From positions 41,923-105,922 of the forward strand of contig NZ_JADFAJ010000009.1 of NCBI RefSeq assembly GCF_015665295.1: 64,000 nucleotides of DNA, written 5' to 3'. The translations under genes were made by a program, and so were the position numbers. The number at the start of each line of letters is the position of its first letter. The stretch's first letter is position 1. This document shows, one piece after another, positions 1-8,612 of the stretch. Under the pieces are notes generated by a model that saw only the letters and a program-made list of their open reading frames with translations, was not told where the DNA came from and did no database searches. Source of the stretch: Maricaulis sp. Lineage in GTDB: Bacteria > Pseudomonadota > Alphaproteobacteria > Caulobacterales > Maricaulaceae.

Positions 1-659
1 ACGTCCGGCGTAATGTGGTCGAGCAGGCGCTGATAATGCGTGATGACCAGCATGCCGCGATCCGGCGCCCGAAGCGCGTTGACGCCGTCGGACACGATCT
101 TCAGCGCATCGATATCAAGACCGCTGTCGGTCTCGTCGAGGATGAGGAATTTCGGTTCCAGGACAAGCGCCTGGAGGATTTCCATCCGCTTCTTCTCACC
201 GCCGGAAAAACCGACATTGACCGGGCGCTTGAGCATGTCCATCGACACATTGAGCTGTTTAGCCTTCTCGCGGATCAGCTTCATGAACTCCGGCGCTGAA
301 ACCTCTTCCTCGCCGCGCGTGGCGCGCTGGGCGTTGAGCGCTTCCTTGAGGAAGGTGATGGTCGGAACGCCCGGTATTTCAACGGGATACTGGAAGGACA
401 GATAGAGCCCCAGTGCGGCGCGTTCTTCCGGTGACAGCTCGGCCAGGTCCTCGCCGGAAAACTCCATCGTGCCACCGGTGACCTCATAGCCATCGCGGCC
501 GGTCAGGACGTAGGACAGGGTCGATTTGCCCGAGCCGTTCGGGCCCATGATGGCATGCACCTCGCCCGCCGGCACCTCGAGCGAAAGACCTTTCAGGATC
601 GGCTTTTCTGTCCCGTCCTGGGTTTCGACTTTGCACTGGAGGTCTTGGATTTTCAGCAT
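1..659 (-). CDS. sufC: Fe-S cluster assembly ATPase SufC (3' end cut by window edge)
   Basis: ABC-type ATPase of the SufBCD scaffold complex, which powers Fe-S cluster assembly in the cytoplasm. The frame opens with an ATG at 657-659 on the minus strand, reading MLKIQDLQCKVE, and runs off the left edge after 219 codons. Visible motifs are Walker A (GPNGSGKST), the SufC-type Q-loop (LSFQYPVEIPGV), the signature FSGGEKKR and Walker B/D-loop (FLILDETDSGLD). These are diagnostic of SufC among ABC ATPases. About 30 C-terminal residues are missing. It is the last visible gene of the iscR-led operon and lies 37 bp after a gene with no known Fe-S role. sufD would be expected beyond the edge. Confidence 0.96.
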   Translation of the reverse strand, partial: MLKIQDLQCKVETQDGTEKPILKGLSLEVPAGEVHAIMGPNGSGKSTLSYVLTGRDGYEVTGGTMEFSGEDLAELSPEERAALGLYLSFQYPVEIPGVPTITFLKEALNAQRATRGEEEVSAPEFMKLIREKAKQLNVSMDMLKRPVNVGFSGGEKKRMEILQALVLEPKFLILDETDSGLDIDALKIVSDGVNALRAPDRGMLVITHYQRLLDHITPD

Positions 660-696
660 GATCTCTCTCATTATCCTGTCGAACCGGCCGGGCCGG

Positions 697-1377
697 TTAT
701 TGTGCGTATTCGGCTTCGCATGCGGTGATGATGGCGCTGGCATCGAGCCCGCGGGCCACGATCCCGGAGGCGTCGGTGAGGGTGCAGCGCCCGGCGGCGG
801 CGTCGATCCGCATCTCGTAGATGTGGACGAAGCCATCGGCATCAAGCAGCTGCGCAGTTTCGTGATAGGTCGCCGCATTCTCGCGGGTCATGGTGACCAC
901 CAGGCCGTCACGGAGTTCGATTGCGTCGACACCGAAGCCGCCCAGCTCGCCGGACGGGTAGTAGAGCCCGTCCTCATCCGCCTGCCAGACATAGTAATAG
1001 GTATTCACATTGCCGGTGATGTAGGGGATGAAGAGCTCGGGTGAGCCATCGGCATTGATGTCGCGCAGGGCCGGAGCCGAAATGACGCTCTCAATGGTCA
1101 GCGGATCGGAGGCATCGAGCAGTTCGCCGGTCATCGGGTCATGCTGGGCAAAAGTCAGAACCGACTCCCAATCCCCTGTTTCATAGGTGAAATTCAACAG
1201 AATTTCGCCGGGCATCAGGGCGCAATCTACGGTCCCGGCATAGCCGATTTCCAGCGTGTCACACCAGGGCATGCCGTCTTCGGCATGGGTGAAATCCTGG
1301 GCCGATGCCGACGCGCTCAGCGCCAGCGCTGCGAGGATTGCTCCCGGCATCATGCTGTGTTTCATCCTGGTCATCAT
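697..1377 (-). CDS. hypothetical secreted protein inside the suf operon
   Basis: I do not recognise this 226-residue protein. The N terminus (MKHSMMPGAILAALALS, cut probably after ASASA) is a clear Sec signal peptide, so the product is probably periplasmic. The mature part has two cysteines close together near its N terminus (PWCDTLEIG and TVDCAL), is acidic, and has several Tyr/Trp-rich strands (YYYVWQADEDG). That is reminiscent of small beta-rich repeat proteins, but no family is assignable. The ATG overlaps the stop of the upstream cupin gene (ATGA), which suggests translational coupling. It separates the cupin gene from sufC. An internal ATG five codons downstream is an equally good start. 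Confidence 0.75.
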   Translation of the reverse strand: MMTRMKHSMMPGAILAALALSASASAQDFTHAEDGMPWCDTLEIGYAGTVDCALMPGEILLNFTYETGDWESVLTFAQHDPMTGELLDASDPLTIESVISAPALRDINADGSPELFIPYITGNVNTYYYVWQADEDGLYYPSGELGGFGVDAIELRDGLVVTMTRENAATYHETAQLLDADGFVHIYEMRIDAAAGRCTLTDASGIVARGLDASAIITACEAEYAQ

Positions 1378-1868
1378 GCTTCCCCCTCCCAGTAATCCAC
1401 CGGTTCGGCGGCAAAGGCGCGATGCCGGAAGGCCGGCTCGTCACCATCACCCTCGGACCAGCGCACGGCGCCGACCTTGTTCGAATCCGGATATTCAACG
1501 ACATCGACCGGCTGCATTGTCGAGACGCAGATATATTTGAGATCGCCCGAGCCGGTATTGATCAGCTGGTGCGCAACCTCACGCCCACCTGTCGGGGCGG
1601 CCAGGATATGTCCGGCGCGCACGGCGTGGCGTTCCTCGCCAAAGCGGTAAGTGCCCTCACCGTCGAGGATAATGATCGCTTCCTCGATGGCGTGGTGATT
1701 GTGATAGGGGAACGCCGTCTTATTCGGCGGAACGATGGTCAGGCAACAGCCCAGCTGTTCCAGCCCGATCAGCGGCCCGAGGCGCGCCAGATCGGCCGAG
1801 AAGGTCTCGCCATGGCCCATATGTTCCAGGGCGACATCGTCGATATGGGTGACGGGGGTGCGGGTCAC
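1374..1868 (-). CDS. cupin-domain protein inside the suf operon
   Basis: A 164-residue single-domain cupin. The first metal-binding motif is visible as YHNHHAIEEAIIILDGEGTY (H-x-H with a downstream Glu and Gly). The second motif is around AHQLINTGSGDLKYICVS. Cupins of this kind bind a divalent metal or a small ligand in the cytoplasm, and the substrate cannot be predicted. The start is GTG at 1866-1868, overlapping the stop of the upstream membrane-protein gene (GTGA). Its own stop overlaps the next start. An iron-binding or redox-sensing role would fit the operon, but that is only inference from position. Confidence 0.85.
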   Translation of the reverse strand: MTRTPVTHIDDVALEHMGHGETFSADLARLGPLIGLEQLGCCLTIVPPNKTAFPYHNHHAIEEAIIILDGEGTYRFGEERHAVRAGHILAAPTGGREVAHQLINTGSGDLKYICVSTMQPVDVVEYPDSNKVGAVRWSEGDGDEPAFRHRAFAAEPVDYWEGEA

Positions 1869-2077
1869 AGGTAGGCCTCAGTTGACTGACTATTCGCTCG
1901 CAGAGCTCGCAAAAAGTCACCTGCGAACATCGCGAGAAACAGGATCGGAAAGAAAACGAGCGGCCAGATCATCGCTCCCAGAAATCCGTCGCGACCTACG
2001 GCTACCAAGACGCCAACCGCGGTCGACAGCAATGCCGCACAGACACACGCAAAAAACTGAAAAACAACTTTGCCCAT
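1865..2077 (-). CDS. small two-helix membrane protein inside the suf operon
   Basis: A 70-residue protein with two predicted membrane segments: residues about 6-28 (FQFFACVCAALLSTAVGVLV) and about 33-55 (GAMIWPLVFFPILFLAMFAG), separated by a short charged loop. No family is recognised. The ATG shares its first base with the sufB stop (TGATG), and a GTG three bases upstream is an alternative start. The 3' end overlaps the cupin start. This stretch is visibly richer in A and T than its neighbours, which could mean recent acquisition. The coupling on both sides argues that it is translated. Confidence 0.65.
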   Translation of the reverse strand: MGKVVFQFFACVCAALLSTAVGVLVAVGRDGFLGAMIWPLVFFPILFLAMFAGDFLRALRANSQSTEAYL

Positions 2078-3552
2078 CACCCCACACTCCCCTCAAGCGA
2101 GACCTTGAGCAGCGCCTGCGCTTCCACCGCGAACTCCATCGGCAATTGCTGCAGGACGTCCCGAACGAAACCATTGACCAGCAGCGCCGTGGCCGCCTCT
2201 TCGCTGAGACCGCGCTGGCGGGCATAGAAGAGCTGGTCTTCGGACAGCTTGGTCGTGGTGGCCTCGTGTTCGAGCACCGCCTTGGGCGTCTTGCACTCGA
2301 CATAGGGCACGGTGTGGGCGCCGCACTGATCACCGATCAGCAGGCTGTCACACTGGGTAAAATTGCGCGCACCTTCGGCCTTGGCATGCACCGAGACGAG
2401 ACCCCGATAGGTCTGGTCGGAGCGCCCGGCGGAAATGCCCTTGGAGATGATGCGGCTGGTCGACCCCTTGCCCAGATGGATCATCTTGGTGCCGGTATCG
2501 GCCTGCTGCCGGCCATTGGTCACCGCAATCGAGTAGAACTCGCCACGGGAATTTTCACCGCGCAGGACGCAGGACGGATATTTCCAGGTAATGGCGGACC
2601 CGGTCTCGACCTGGGTCCAGGAGATCTTGGAGTTCTTGCCGCGGCAATCACCGCGCTTGGTGACGAAGTTATAGACACCGCCCTTGCCGTTCTCGTCGCC
2701 CGGCCACCAGTTCTGGACCGTGGAATACTTGATCTCGGCATCGTCCAGCGCGACCAGCTCGACCACGGCAGCGTGGAGCTGGTTCTCGTCGCGCATCGGC
2801 GCCGTGCAGCCCTCCAGATAGGACACATAGGCACCCTTGTCGGCGATGATCAGCGTCCGCTCGAACTGGCCGGTGCCCTGCGCATTCATCCGGAAATAGG
2901 TCGAGAGCTCCATCGGGCAGCGCACGCCCGGCGGGACATAGACAAAGGAGCCGTCCGAGAAGACGGCGGTGTTGAGCGTCGCAAAGAAATTGTCCGACGC
3001 CGGCACGACCGAGCCGAGATATTTCCTCACCAGCTCGGGATGTTCGCGCAGGGCTTCGGAGATCGAGCAGAAGATCACCCCCGCCTTGGCGAGTTCAGCC
3101 TTGAAGGTGGTGACCACCGAGACACTGTCGAAGACGGCATCAACGGCGACCCGGTTTTCCGAGCCCTTTACGCCCAAGAGGACTTCCTGCTCCCTCAGCG
3201 AAATGCCCAGCTTGGCGAAATCGGCAAGAATTTCCTCGGGGACATCGTCAATGCTGTCATACTTCGCGCCGGCCTTGGGCTCGGCGTAGTAGTGAATGTC
3301 CTGATAGTCGATCTTGGGATAGTCGACCTTGGCCCATTCCGGTTCCTTCATCGCCATGAAGCGTTCCAGGGCCTCCAGACGCCATTTCAGCATCCAGTCC
3401 GGCTCGCCCTTCTTGGCGGAGATGAGACGCACGGTATCGGCGTTCAACCCCTTGGGAGCGAGGTCCTGCTCGATATTCGTCGTGAAGCCGTACTTGTACT
3501 TGTCGGCTTCAAGATTGCGAACGTCTTCAATGGTTTCCTTGACCGCAGCCAT
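2077..3552 (-). CDS. sufB: Fe-S cluster assembly scaffold SufB
   Basis: SufB forms the SufB2C2D or SufBCD scaffold that receives persulfide sulfur and assembles Fe-S clusters. The 491-residue length is typical. The conserved SufB core is present: [20 protein letters not shown], the beta-helix region, [12 protein letters not shown], and the C-terminal [20 protein letters not shown] segment, followed by the [15 protein letters not shown] motif ([16 protein letters not shown]). The conserved Cys of [10 protein letters not shown] is kept. The gene starts 17 bp after the cysteine desulfurase stop. The start ATG is followed by [14 protein letters not shown], as in other alphaproteobacterial SufB proteins. 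Confidence 0.97.
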   Translation of the reverse strand: MAAVKETIEDVRNLEADKYKYGFTTNIEQDLAPKGLNADTVRLISAKKGEPDWMLKWRLEALERFMAMKEPEWAKVDYPKIDYQDIHYYAEPKAGAKYDSIDDVPEEILADFAKLGISLREQEVLLGVKGSENRVAVDAVFDSVSVVTTFKAELAKAGVIFCSISEALREHPELVRKYLGSVVPASDNFFATLNTAVFSDGSFVYVPPGVRCPMELSTYFRMNAQGTGQFERTLIIADKGAYVSYLEGCTAPMRDENQLHAAVVELVALDDAEIKYSTVQNWWPGDENGKGGVYNFVTKRGDCRGKNSKISWTQVETGSAITWKYPSCVLRGENSRGEFYSIAVTNGRQQADTGTKMIHLGKGSTSRIISKGISAGRSDQTYRGLVSVHAKAEGARNFTQCDSLLIGDQCGAHTVPYVECKTPKAVLEHEATTTKLSEDQLFYARQRGLSEEAATALLVNGFVRDVLQQLPMEFAVEAQALLKVSLEGSVG

Positions 3553-3569
3553 AATATCCTACCGCCTCT

Positions 3570-4718
3570 TCAGGCACTTGCTTTGAGTGTCGGGGAAATA
3601 CGCGCCAGAGCCGCCGACCAGGCGACAACGAAGGCGTCTGCATCATCCGGTTTGGAATTCCAACCCAGGCTTACACGCACAAAACCCTGTGACGCCGCCT
3701 CGGCGAGGCCGAGCGCCGTACCGATCTTCGAGCCTTTCGACGTGCCCGAAGAACAGGCCGAGCCGGCGCTGATCGCAAAGCCGGCCAGGTCGAGCGCCAT
3801 GACCTGGGTCGCCCCGGGCCAGCCCGGCTGGCTGAGACCCAGCGTATTGGGCAGACGCGGCGCACCCGCCCCGATCTCGATCAGGTCCGGCGAGACCGCT
3901 TTCAGGGCCGCCGCCATGTGATCGCGGTGATCGGCCAGCGCGGCAAAATCATCAAGCGAGCCGACCGCCTCGTCCAGCGCCGTCGCCAGACCGACAATAC
4001 CGGCGACATTGAGCGTGCCGGCGCGGCGCCCCTTCTCCTGGCCGCCGCCATGATGATGGCGGGCCATCGGCGCATCGCAGCTGGCCAGAAGCGCGCCCAC
4101 GCCTTGCGGACCGCCGAACTTGTGGGCCGAGATCGTCAGGTAGTCACAGCCCAGACCCGCAAAATCGACATCGATCTTTCCGGCAGCCTGGATGGCATCG
4201 ACGACGCTCAAGCCCCCGGCAACACGGATCAGCGGCGTCGCCTCGGCAACCGGCTGGAGGGTGCCGATTTCGTTGCTCGCCAGCATCATCGCGAGCAACG
4301 GCTTGCCGTCGGCCTCGTTCCAGCGCGACAGGCGTTCGGCAAGCCAGTCGATCTCGACCACGCCCATCGCGTTGACGGGCCACACCTCGACCGGCAACCC
4401 GCTGGCCAGGGCCGTGGCGGCGACCGCCTCGTGTTCGATTGCCGTGACAATGATCCGCCCGATCCCGCCGCCACTGATTGCGGCGTGCAGGGCCAGGTTG
4501 AGGGCTTCGGTGCCGCCGGAGGTGAAGACGATGTCTTCGGGCCGGGCGCACAGCGCCTTGCCGACCTGGCGACGGGCAGTCTCGACACGCGCCAGCGCCG
4601 CCTGCCCGTCGGCATGAACCGAGGACGGGTTTCCGACACGGGTCATCATGTCGGTCATGGCCGACACGACACCCGGCCGGACCGACGTGGTCGCGTTATG
4701 ATCGAGATAGATGCGCAT
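3570..4718 (-). CDS. cysteine desulfurase (NifS/IscS-type) of the suf operon
   Basis: PLP-dependent enzyme that releases sulfur from L-cysteine as an enzyme persulfide for Fe-S assembly. The 382-residue protein has the N-terminal YLDHNATT motif, a PLP-stacking His in TAIEHEAV, the Schiff-base Lys in TISAHKFGGPQGVG, and the catalytic Cys on a mobile loop in SAGSACSSGTSKGS. The extended CSSG loop places it in the NifS/IscS group rather than the SufS group. A separate sufS is often found further downstream in alphaproteobacterial suf operons and may lie outside this window. Five bases separate it from iscR, so the two are co-transcribed. Confidence 0.93.
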   Translation of the reverse strand: MRIYLDHNATTSVRPGVVSAMTDMMTRVGNPSSVHADGQAALARVETARRQVGKALCARPEDIVFTSGGTEALNLALHAAISGGGIGRIIVTAIEHEAVAATALASGLPVEVWPVNAMGVVEIDWLAERLSRWNEADGKPLLAMMLASNEIGTLQPVAEATPLIRVAGGLSVVDAIQAAGKIDVDFAGLGCDYLTISAHKFGGPQGVGALLASCDAPMARHHHGGGQEKGRRAGTLNVAGIVGLATALDEAVGSLDDFAALADHRDHMAAALKAVSPDLIEIGAGAPRLPNTLGLSQPGWPGATQVMALDLAGFAISAGSACSSGTSKGSKIGTALGLAEAASQGFVRVSLGWNSKPDDADAFVVAWSAALARISPTLKASA

Positions 4719-4723
4719 GGATT

Positions 4724-5212
4724 TTATTCCGCAGCGTGGATTTCAGTGGCGGTTGCTTGTCTTCCGGGCCGTTCGAGCCGCCCGGTCGCGCCGGAGGCCG
4801 ACCCGAAGAGGCGACGTTCGAGCACGTCTTCCAGGGTCACCGAGGACAGGTAGAGATAGATGTGCCGACCGAGCTCGTCCCACAGGTCATGGGTGATGCA
4901 GCGGCGACCATCGCTGAGGCAGCCCTTGGCCTCCGAACAGCGTGTCGCACGCAGCGGCTCATCGACCGCGAGAATGATGTCGGAGATGCGGATCTGGTTG
5001 GCTAGGCGACTCAACTTGTAGCCACCACCGGGACCGCGCACGGATGAGACGATATCGGCCCGGCGCAGCTTGGCGAACAATTGCTCAAGGTAGGACAGAG
5101 AAATGGACTGGCGCGAGGCGATATCGCTCAGCGTGACCGGACCGGTCTCGGCGGCATCAGCCAGGTCGGCCATGGCCATCACGGCATAGCGCCCTTTTGT
5201 GCTCAGCTTCAT
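4724..5212 (-). CDS. iscR: Rrf2-family Fe-S cluster regulator IscR
   Basis: Transcriptional regulator that senses Fe-S status through a bound [2Fe-2S] cluster. The winged helix spans residues 1-80 (MKLSTKGRYAVMAMADLA at the start, recognition helix SLSYLEQLFAKLR, wing GPGGGYKL). The cluster ligands are visible at C92, C98, C105 and H108. This matches the CX5CX(5-6)C...H arrangement of E. coli IscR (C92, C98, C104, H107), with one extra residue between the last two cysteines. The C-terminal tail is longer than in E. coli and Ala/Arg-rich. AAGGAGG lies seven bases before the ATG. It heads the operon and probably represses it through the operator at 5311-5335. Confidence 0.94.
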   Translation of the reverse strand: MKLSTKGRYAVMAMADLADAAETGPVTLSDIASRQSISLSYLEQLFAKLRRADIVSSVRGPGGGYKLSRLANQIRISDIILAVDEPLRATRCSEAKGCLSDGRRCITHDLWDELGRHIYLYLSSVTLEDVLERRLFGSASGATGRLERPGRQATATEIHAAE

Positions 5213-5310
5213 GCGTTTACCTCCTTAAACACTCGCATCCGGCAGGCCGATCATGCTAAGACCCGCCTTTCCGGAGGGGGGCCGACCTCGTTGCGAGGGA
5301 CGCACGTCCA

Positions 5311-5335
5311 ATATCCGAGTGAATTAGTCAAGAAT
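5311..5335 (-). promoter_or_regulatory. predicted IscR type 1 operator of the iscR-suf operon
   Basis: Read on the minus strand, these 25 bases contain the two arms CTTGACT and ACTCGGATAT separated by AATTC. Compared with the E. coli type 1 consensus (ATA-S-YYGACT-RWWWY-AGTC-RRSTAT) I count 22 of 25 positions matching. It lies about 100 bp upstream of iscR and includes a TTGACT that could act as a -35 element. Holo-IscR binding here would repress the operon. The consensus is from memory and the site is a prediction. Confidence 0.65.
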
Positions 5336-5355
5336 ATGGGCGCGCTCTTGCGCAC

Positions 5356-5383
5356 TTGCAACGGGCGATTTGCCGCATATTCA
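5356..5383 (+). promoter_or_regulatory. candidate promoter of the 5422 hydrolase gene
   Basis: TTGCAA (5356-5361), 16 bases, TATTCA (5378-5383), followed by the gene 38 bp downstream. TTGCAA is its own reverse complement, so the same hexamer could serve as the -35 element of a divergent iscR promoter whose -10 would overlap the IscR site. This is a weak prediction from two hexamers. Confidence 0.35.
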
Positions 5384-5421
5384 CCAGACGCAGACTTAAA
5401 GAGCCAAAAAGGCGAGACTGA

Positions 5422-6105
5422 ATGCCTGATGTGATCATTCCCGGCCCGGCCGGCCGGCTCGAAGGGCGCTACAGCCCGAGCGAAGACCCGACCGCTCCGA
5501 TTGCGCTGATCCTGCACGCCCATCCGCTTGGCGGCGGGCATATGGAAAACCCCTCTGTGGACATGATGTATGACGTGTTCCGCAAACGCGGTTTCGCCAC
5601 CTTGCGGTTCAATTTCCGCGGTGTCGGACGGTCGCAGGGCAGCTATGACCAGGGCCTCGGCGAACTGTCCGACGCGGCCACCGTTCTGGACTGGGTCCAG
5701 GGCTATAACCAAGGCGCGCGCTTTTGCTGGGTCGCCGGACATTCCTTCGGTGCCTGGGTCGGCATGCAGCTGTTGATGCGCCGTCCGGAGATCGCCGGCT
5801 TCATCTCTGTCGCCCCGCCAACCAACATGTATGACTTCACCTTCCTGGCGCCCTGCCCGGCCTCCGGCATCATCGTGCACGGTTCAGCCGACAAGATCGT
5901 GCCGCCGGAAGATGTCGAGCGTGTGATGTCCAAGGTTCGGGTCCAGAAGGGAATCGAGATCACGACCGAGGTCGTGCCGGACGCCAATCACCTCTTCTCC
6001 GACCATCTCGACGTGCTTGAAAAGCATATCGAGACCTATCTCGATGCGCGCCTGCCGCTGGTCGAGAAAGAGCGTTCGGAACGCACGATTACCGGCAAGC
6101 GCTGA
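5422..6105 (+). CDS. alpha/beta hydrolase
   Basis: A 227-residue cytoplasmic alpha/beta-hydrolase. Visible elements are the oxyanion-hole region HAHPLGGGHMEN, the strand/turn NFRGVGRSQGSYDQG, the nucleophile elbow GHSFGAW (catalytic Ser), an acid candidate in HGSADKIVPPEDV (Asp), and a C-terminal His in DANHLFSDH. All triad elements are therefore present. The family is widespread in alphaproteobacteria and resembles small dienelactone-hydrolase-like esterases. The substrate is unknown. A GGCGAGA sequence sits before the ATG. It is divergent from iscR and ends at a strong bidirectional terminator. Confidence 0.85.
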   Translation: MPDVIIPGPAGRLEGRYSPSEDPTAPIALILHAHPLGGGHMENPSVDMMYDVFRKRGFATLRFNFRGVGRSQGSYDQGLGELSDAATVLDWVQGYNQGARFCWVAGHSFGAWVGMQLLMRRPEIAGFISVAPPTNMYDFTFLAPCPASGIIVHGSADKIVPPEDVERVMSKVRVQKGIEITTEVVPDANHLFSDHLDVLEKHIETYLDARLPLVEKERSERTITGKR

Positions 6106-6129
6106 TCTGTCGCGCTCTGCCAAGTCGAC

Positions 6130-6160
6130 AAAAGCCCCGGCCAAGGCGGTCGGGGCTTTT
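6130..6160. terminator. bidirectional intrinsic terminator
   Basis: Perfect 10-bp stem AAAAGCCCCG / CGGGGCTTTT with an 11-base loop, followed by a further T. A-runs on the left and T-runs on the right let it act in both directions, between the convergent hydrolase gene and anmK. Confidence 0.88.
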
Positions 6161-6183
6161 TCTTGCCCGGTCGAGACCGCGTT

Positions 6184-7287
6184 TCAGGGGTCGGAGCGCC
6201 GGCCGCCGCACACCGGTTCACGGGCGCCCGTCGTCGAAGGCAGGCTGGTCGGCAGGCCGGCATCGACGCGCGCGGCCAGCCAGGCGAAAGCCTCGGCCTC
6301 CAGCAGATCACCGCGCCAGCCAACGGCTTCAACCGGCTCCGGCACAACGCCACAATGATCACCAAGGGCTGCCATCAAGCTCGGATTGTGGCGCCCGCCG
6401 CCGGTCACCAGCAAGCGTTCGGGGCGTCCCAGCGCGGCCATCGCATCGGCAACGGTCCGGGCCGTGAAGGCGGTGAGGGTCGCCGCTCCAGCCTCAGCTT
6501 CGAGACCAAGCACCGGATCGAGCGTGAAATCCCAACGATCGAGTGATTTGGGCGGTTTGAGTGCAAAAAACGGATGCGCCATCAGCGCGTCGAGCACGCG
6601 GTCATCAACCTGTCCGCCCGCAGCAAGCCTGCCGCCATCATCATAGGACTGGCCGATCATGCGCTGGCACCAGGCATCGATCAGCCCGTTGGCCGGACCG
6701 GTATCGAAGGCGATCGGGTCGGCATCCGCTGCCAGCCAGGTGACATTCGCCACGCCACCCAGATTGAGAACCGCCAGCGGTCGCTCCAGACCGGACTGGC
6801 GGGCCAGCGCGTCATGATAGAGCGTCGCCAGCGGCGCGCCCTGCCCCCCCTTCTCCATGTCCTCTGACCGGAAATCATGGATCACCGGAATGCCGGTGGC
6901 CCGGGCCAGGGCCTTGCCGTCGCCGATTTGCAGGGTGAGTCCGTTCACGCCGGATCTCGGAGCCCGATGCAGCACGGTCTGACCGTGAAAGCCGATCAAA
7001 TCTATATCCGCCGCAGCCAGTCCGGCCGCGTCGAGCACGCGTTGAACGGCCAGGGTGTGGCGCAGGGTAAGAACCCGCTCGGCGGCTTCATATTGCGGCA
7101 TGGGACCGGAAAACCCCCAGACCAGCGAGCGATCGACGGCGTCCTGCAGGACGGCCCGGTCGCTGTCGGAATAGGCCTGGGTCTCACCGGGTCCGAAGCG
7201 GGCGATGCGCTCGCCATCGGTCTCGATCAGCGCCGCATCGATTCCGTCGAGCGAAGTCCCGCTCATCAAACCGATGATCCGTTTCAT
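6184..7287 (-). CDS. anmK: anhydro-N-acetylmuramic acid kinase
   Basis: Phosphorylates and hydrolyses 1,6-anhydro-MurNAc to MurNAc-6-phosphate during recycling of cell-wall fragments. The 367-residue length is standard. The N terminus shows the AnmK nucleotide-binding signature [18 protein letters not shown]. Further hallmarks are [14 protein letters not shown], the substrate-binding region [44 protein letters not shown], and a C-terminal [14 protein letters not shown]. It is divergently transcribed from tyrS, 63 bp away, an arrangement seen in many alphaproteobacteria. Confidence 0.96.
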   Translation of the reverse strand: MKRIIGLMSGTSLDGIDAALIETDGERIARFGPGETQAYSDSDRAVLQDAVDRSLVWGFSGPMPQYEAAERVLTLRHTLAVQRVLDAAGLAAADIDLIGFHGQTVLHRAPRSGVNGLTLQIGDGKALARATGIPVIHDFRSEDMEKGGQGAPLATLYHDALARQSGLERPLAVLNLGGVANVTWLAADADPIAFDTGPANGLIDAWCQRMIGQSYDDGGRLAAGGQVDDRVLDALMAHPFFALKPPKSLDRWDFTLDPVLGLEAEAGAATLTAFTARTVADAMAALGRPERLLVTGGGRHNPSLMAALGDHCGVVPEPVEAVGWRGDLLEAEAFAWLAARVDAGLPTSLPSTTGAREPVCGGRRSDP

Positions 7288-7350
7288 GCAAGCCCCCTCT
7301 TTTCCCCGCGCGCGTGTCGACCTAGAAGCATCATATCAGGAGACATCTTC

Positions 7351-8598
7351 ATGAGTGATTACAAGTCCCAGCTGGTCCGCGACCTCGTTGAGCGCGGCTA
7401 CCTCAACCAGGCCACTGACATTGACGGTCTCGACAAGGCCGCCAGCGAAGGCGTGGTAACGGGCTATATCGGCTTTGATGCGACGGCGACCAGCCTGCAT
7501 GTCGGCTCACTCGTGCAGATCATGATGTTGCGCCGCATGCAGCAGGCCGGACACAAGCCGATCATCCTCATGGGCGGCGGCACGACCAAGATCGGCGACC
7601 CGTCGGGCAAGGACAAGACCCGCTCAATGCTGAGCGATGACGCGATCGACGCCAATATCGACGGCATCCTGCAGGCTTTCCGTCCGCTGGTGCAGATCGG
7701 TGACGGTCCGACCGATGCGGTGCTCGTCAACAATGACGAGTGGCTGTCGGAATTCGGCTATCTGGAATTCCTGCGCAAATTCGGGCCGCACTTCACCATC
7801 AACCGGATGATGACCTTCGACTCGGTCAAGCTCAGGCTCGAGCGCGAACAGCCGCTGACCTTCCTGGAATTCAACTACATGCTGCTGCAGGCGGTCGATT
7901 TCCTCGAACTGAACCGGCGCTATGGCTGCACGCTGCAGCTCGGCGGCGGCGACCAGTGGGGCAATATCATCAATGGCGTCGAGCTGTGCCGCCGGGTCGA
8001 CCAGAAAGAGGTCTACGGCTTCACCACGCCGCTGATCACGACGGCGTCGGGCGCCAAGATGGGCAAGACCGCCGACGGTGCGGTCTGGCTCAATGCCGAG
8101 ATGCTGAGCGCTTATGAATACTGGCAATTCTGGCGCAATACCGAAGACGCCGATGTCGGCCGCTTCCTGCGCCTCTTCACCGATTTGGAGCTCGACGAGA
8201 TCGCCCGGCTGGAAGCCCTGCAGGGGGCCGAGATCAACGACGCCAAGGTCCGCCTCGCCAATGAGGCGACCACGCTGCTGCACGGCGTCGAAGCGGCGCG
8301 TTCAGCCGAAGAAACCGCCCGTCAGACCTTCGCGCAGGGCGGTGCGGGTGCTGCACTCCCGACGGTGGAATTTGAGGGTCTGGCTGGCGGCGATGTCCTG
8401 CTCACCAGCCTCTTCATCGCAGCCGATCTGGCCGCCTCGAACGGTGAAATGCGTCGCCATATCAAGGCCGGCGCCGCCAAGGTCAATGACCAGCCCCTGA
8501 CCGATCCGTTTGCCAAGGCCAGCGCATCGGACCTGGTCGACGGCGCCATCAAGCTGTCAATCGGCAAGAAGCGTCACGCCCTCGCCAGGCCGGCCTGA
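7351..8598 (+). CDS. tyrS: tyrosyl-tRNA synthetase
   Basis: Charges tRNA-Tyr. The chosen ATG at 7351 follows CAGGAGA and gives 415 residues, close to the E. coli enzyme. The long open frame upstream is antisense to anmK and is not part of the protein. Class I motifs are present in TyrRS form: [13 protein letters not shown] (HIGH motif) and KMGKT (KMSKS motif). Also visible are the TyrRS-specific GGGDQWGNI and the [14 protein letters not shown] helix. The C terminus carries an S4-like RNA-binding segment ([16 protein letters not shown]). Confidence 0.97.
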   Translation: MSDYKSQLVRDLVERGYLNQATDIDGLDKAASEGVVTGYIGFDATATSLHVGSLVQIMMLRRMQQAGHKPIILMGGGTTKIGDPSGKDKTRSMLSDDAIDANIDGILQAFRPLVQIGDGPTDAVLVNNDEWLSEFGYLEFLRKFGPHFTINRMMTFDSVKLRLEREQPLTFLEFNYMLLQAVDFLELNRRYGCTLQLGGGDQWGNIINGVELCRRVDQKEVYGFTTPLITTASGAKMGKTADGAVWLNAEMLSAYEYWQFWRNTEDADVGRFLRLFTDLELDEIARLEALQGAEINDAKVRLANEATTLLHGVEAARSAEETARQTFAQGGAGAALPTVEFEGLAGGDVLLTSLFIAADLAASNGEMRRHIKAGAAKVNDQPLTDPFAKASASDLVDGAIKLSIGKKRHALARPA

Positions 8599-8612
8599 GC
8601 CAAGCAACCCGC

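Noticed and set aside
1735..3921. 728-codon open frame on the plus strand opposite the cupin gene, sufB and part of the desulfurase
   Set aside because: It crosses several real genes, shows only low-complexity residues and has no family signature.
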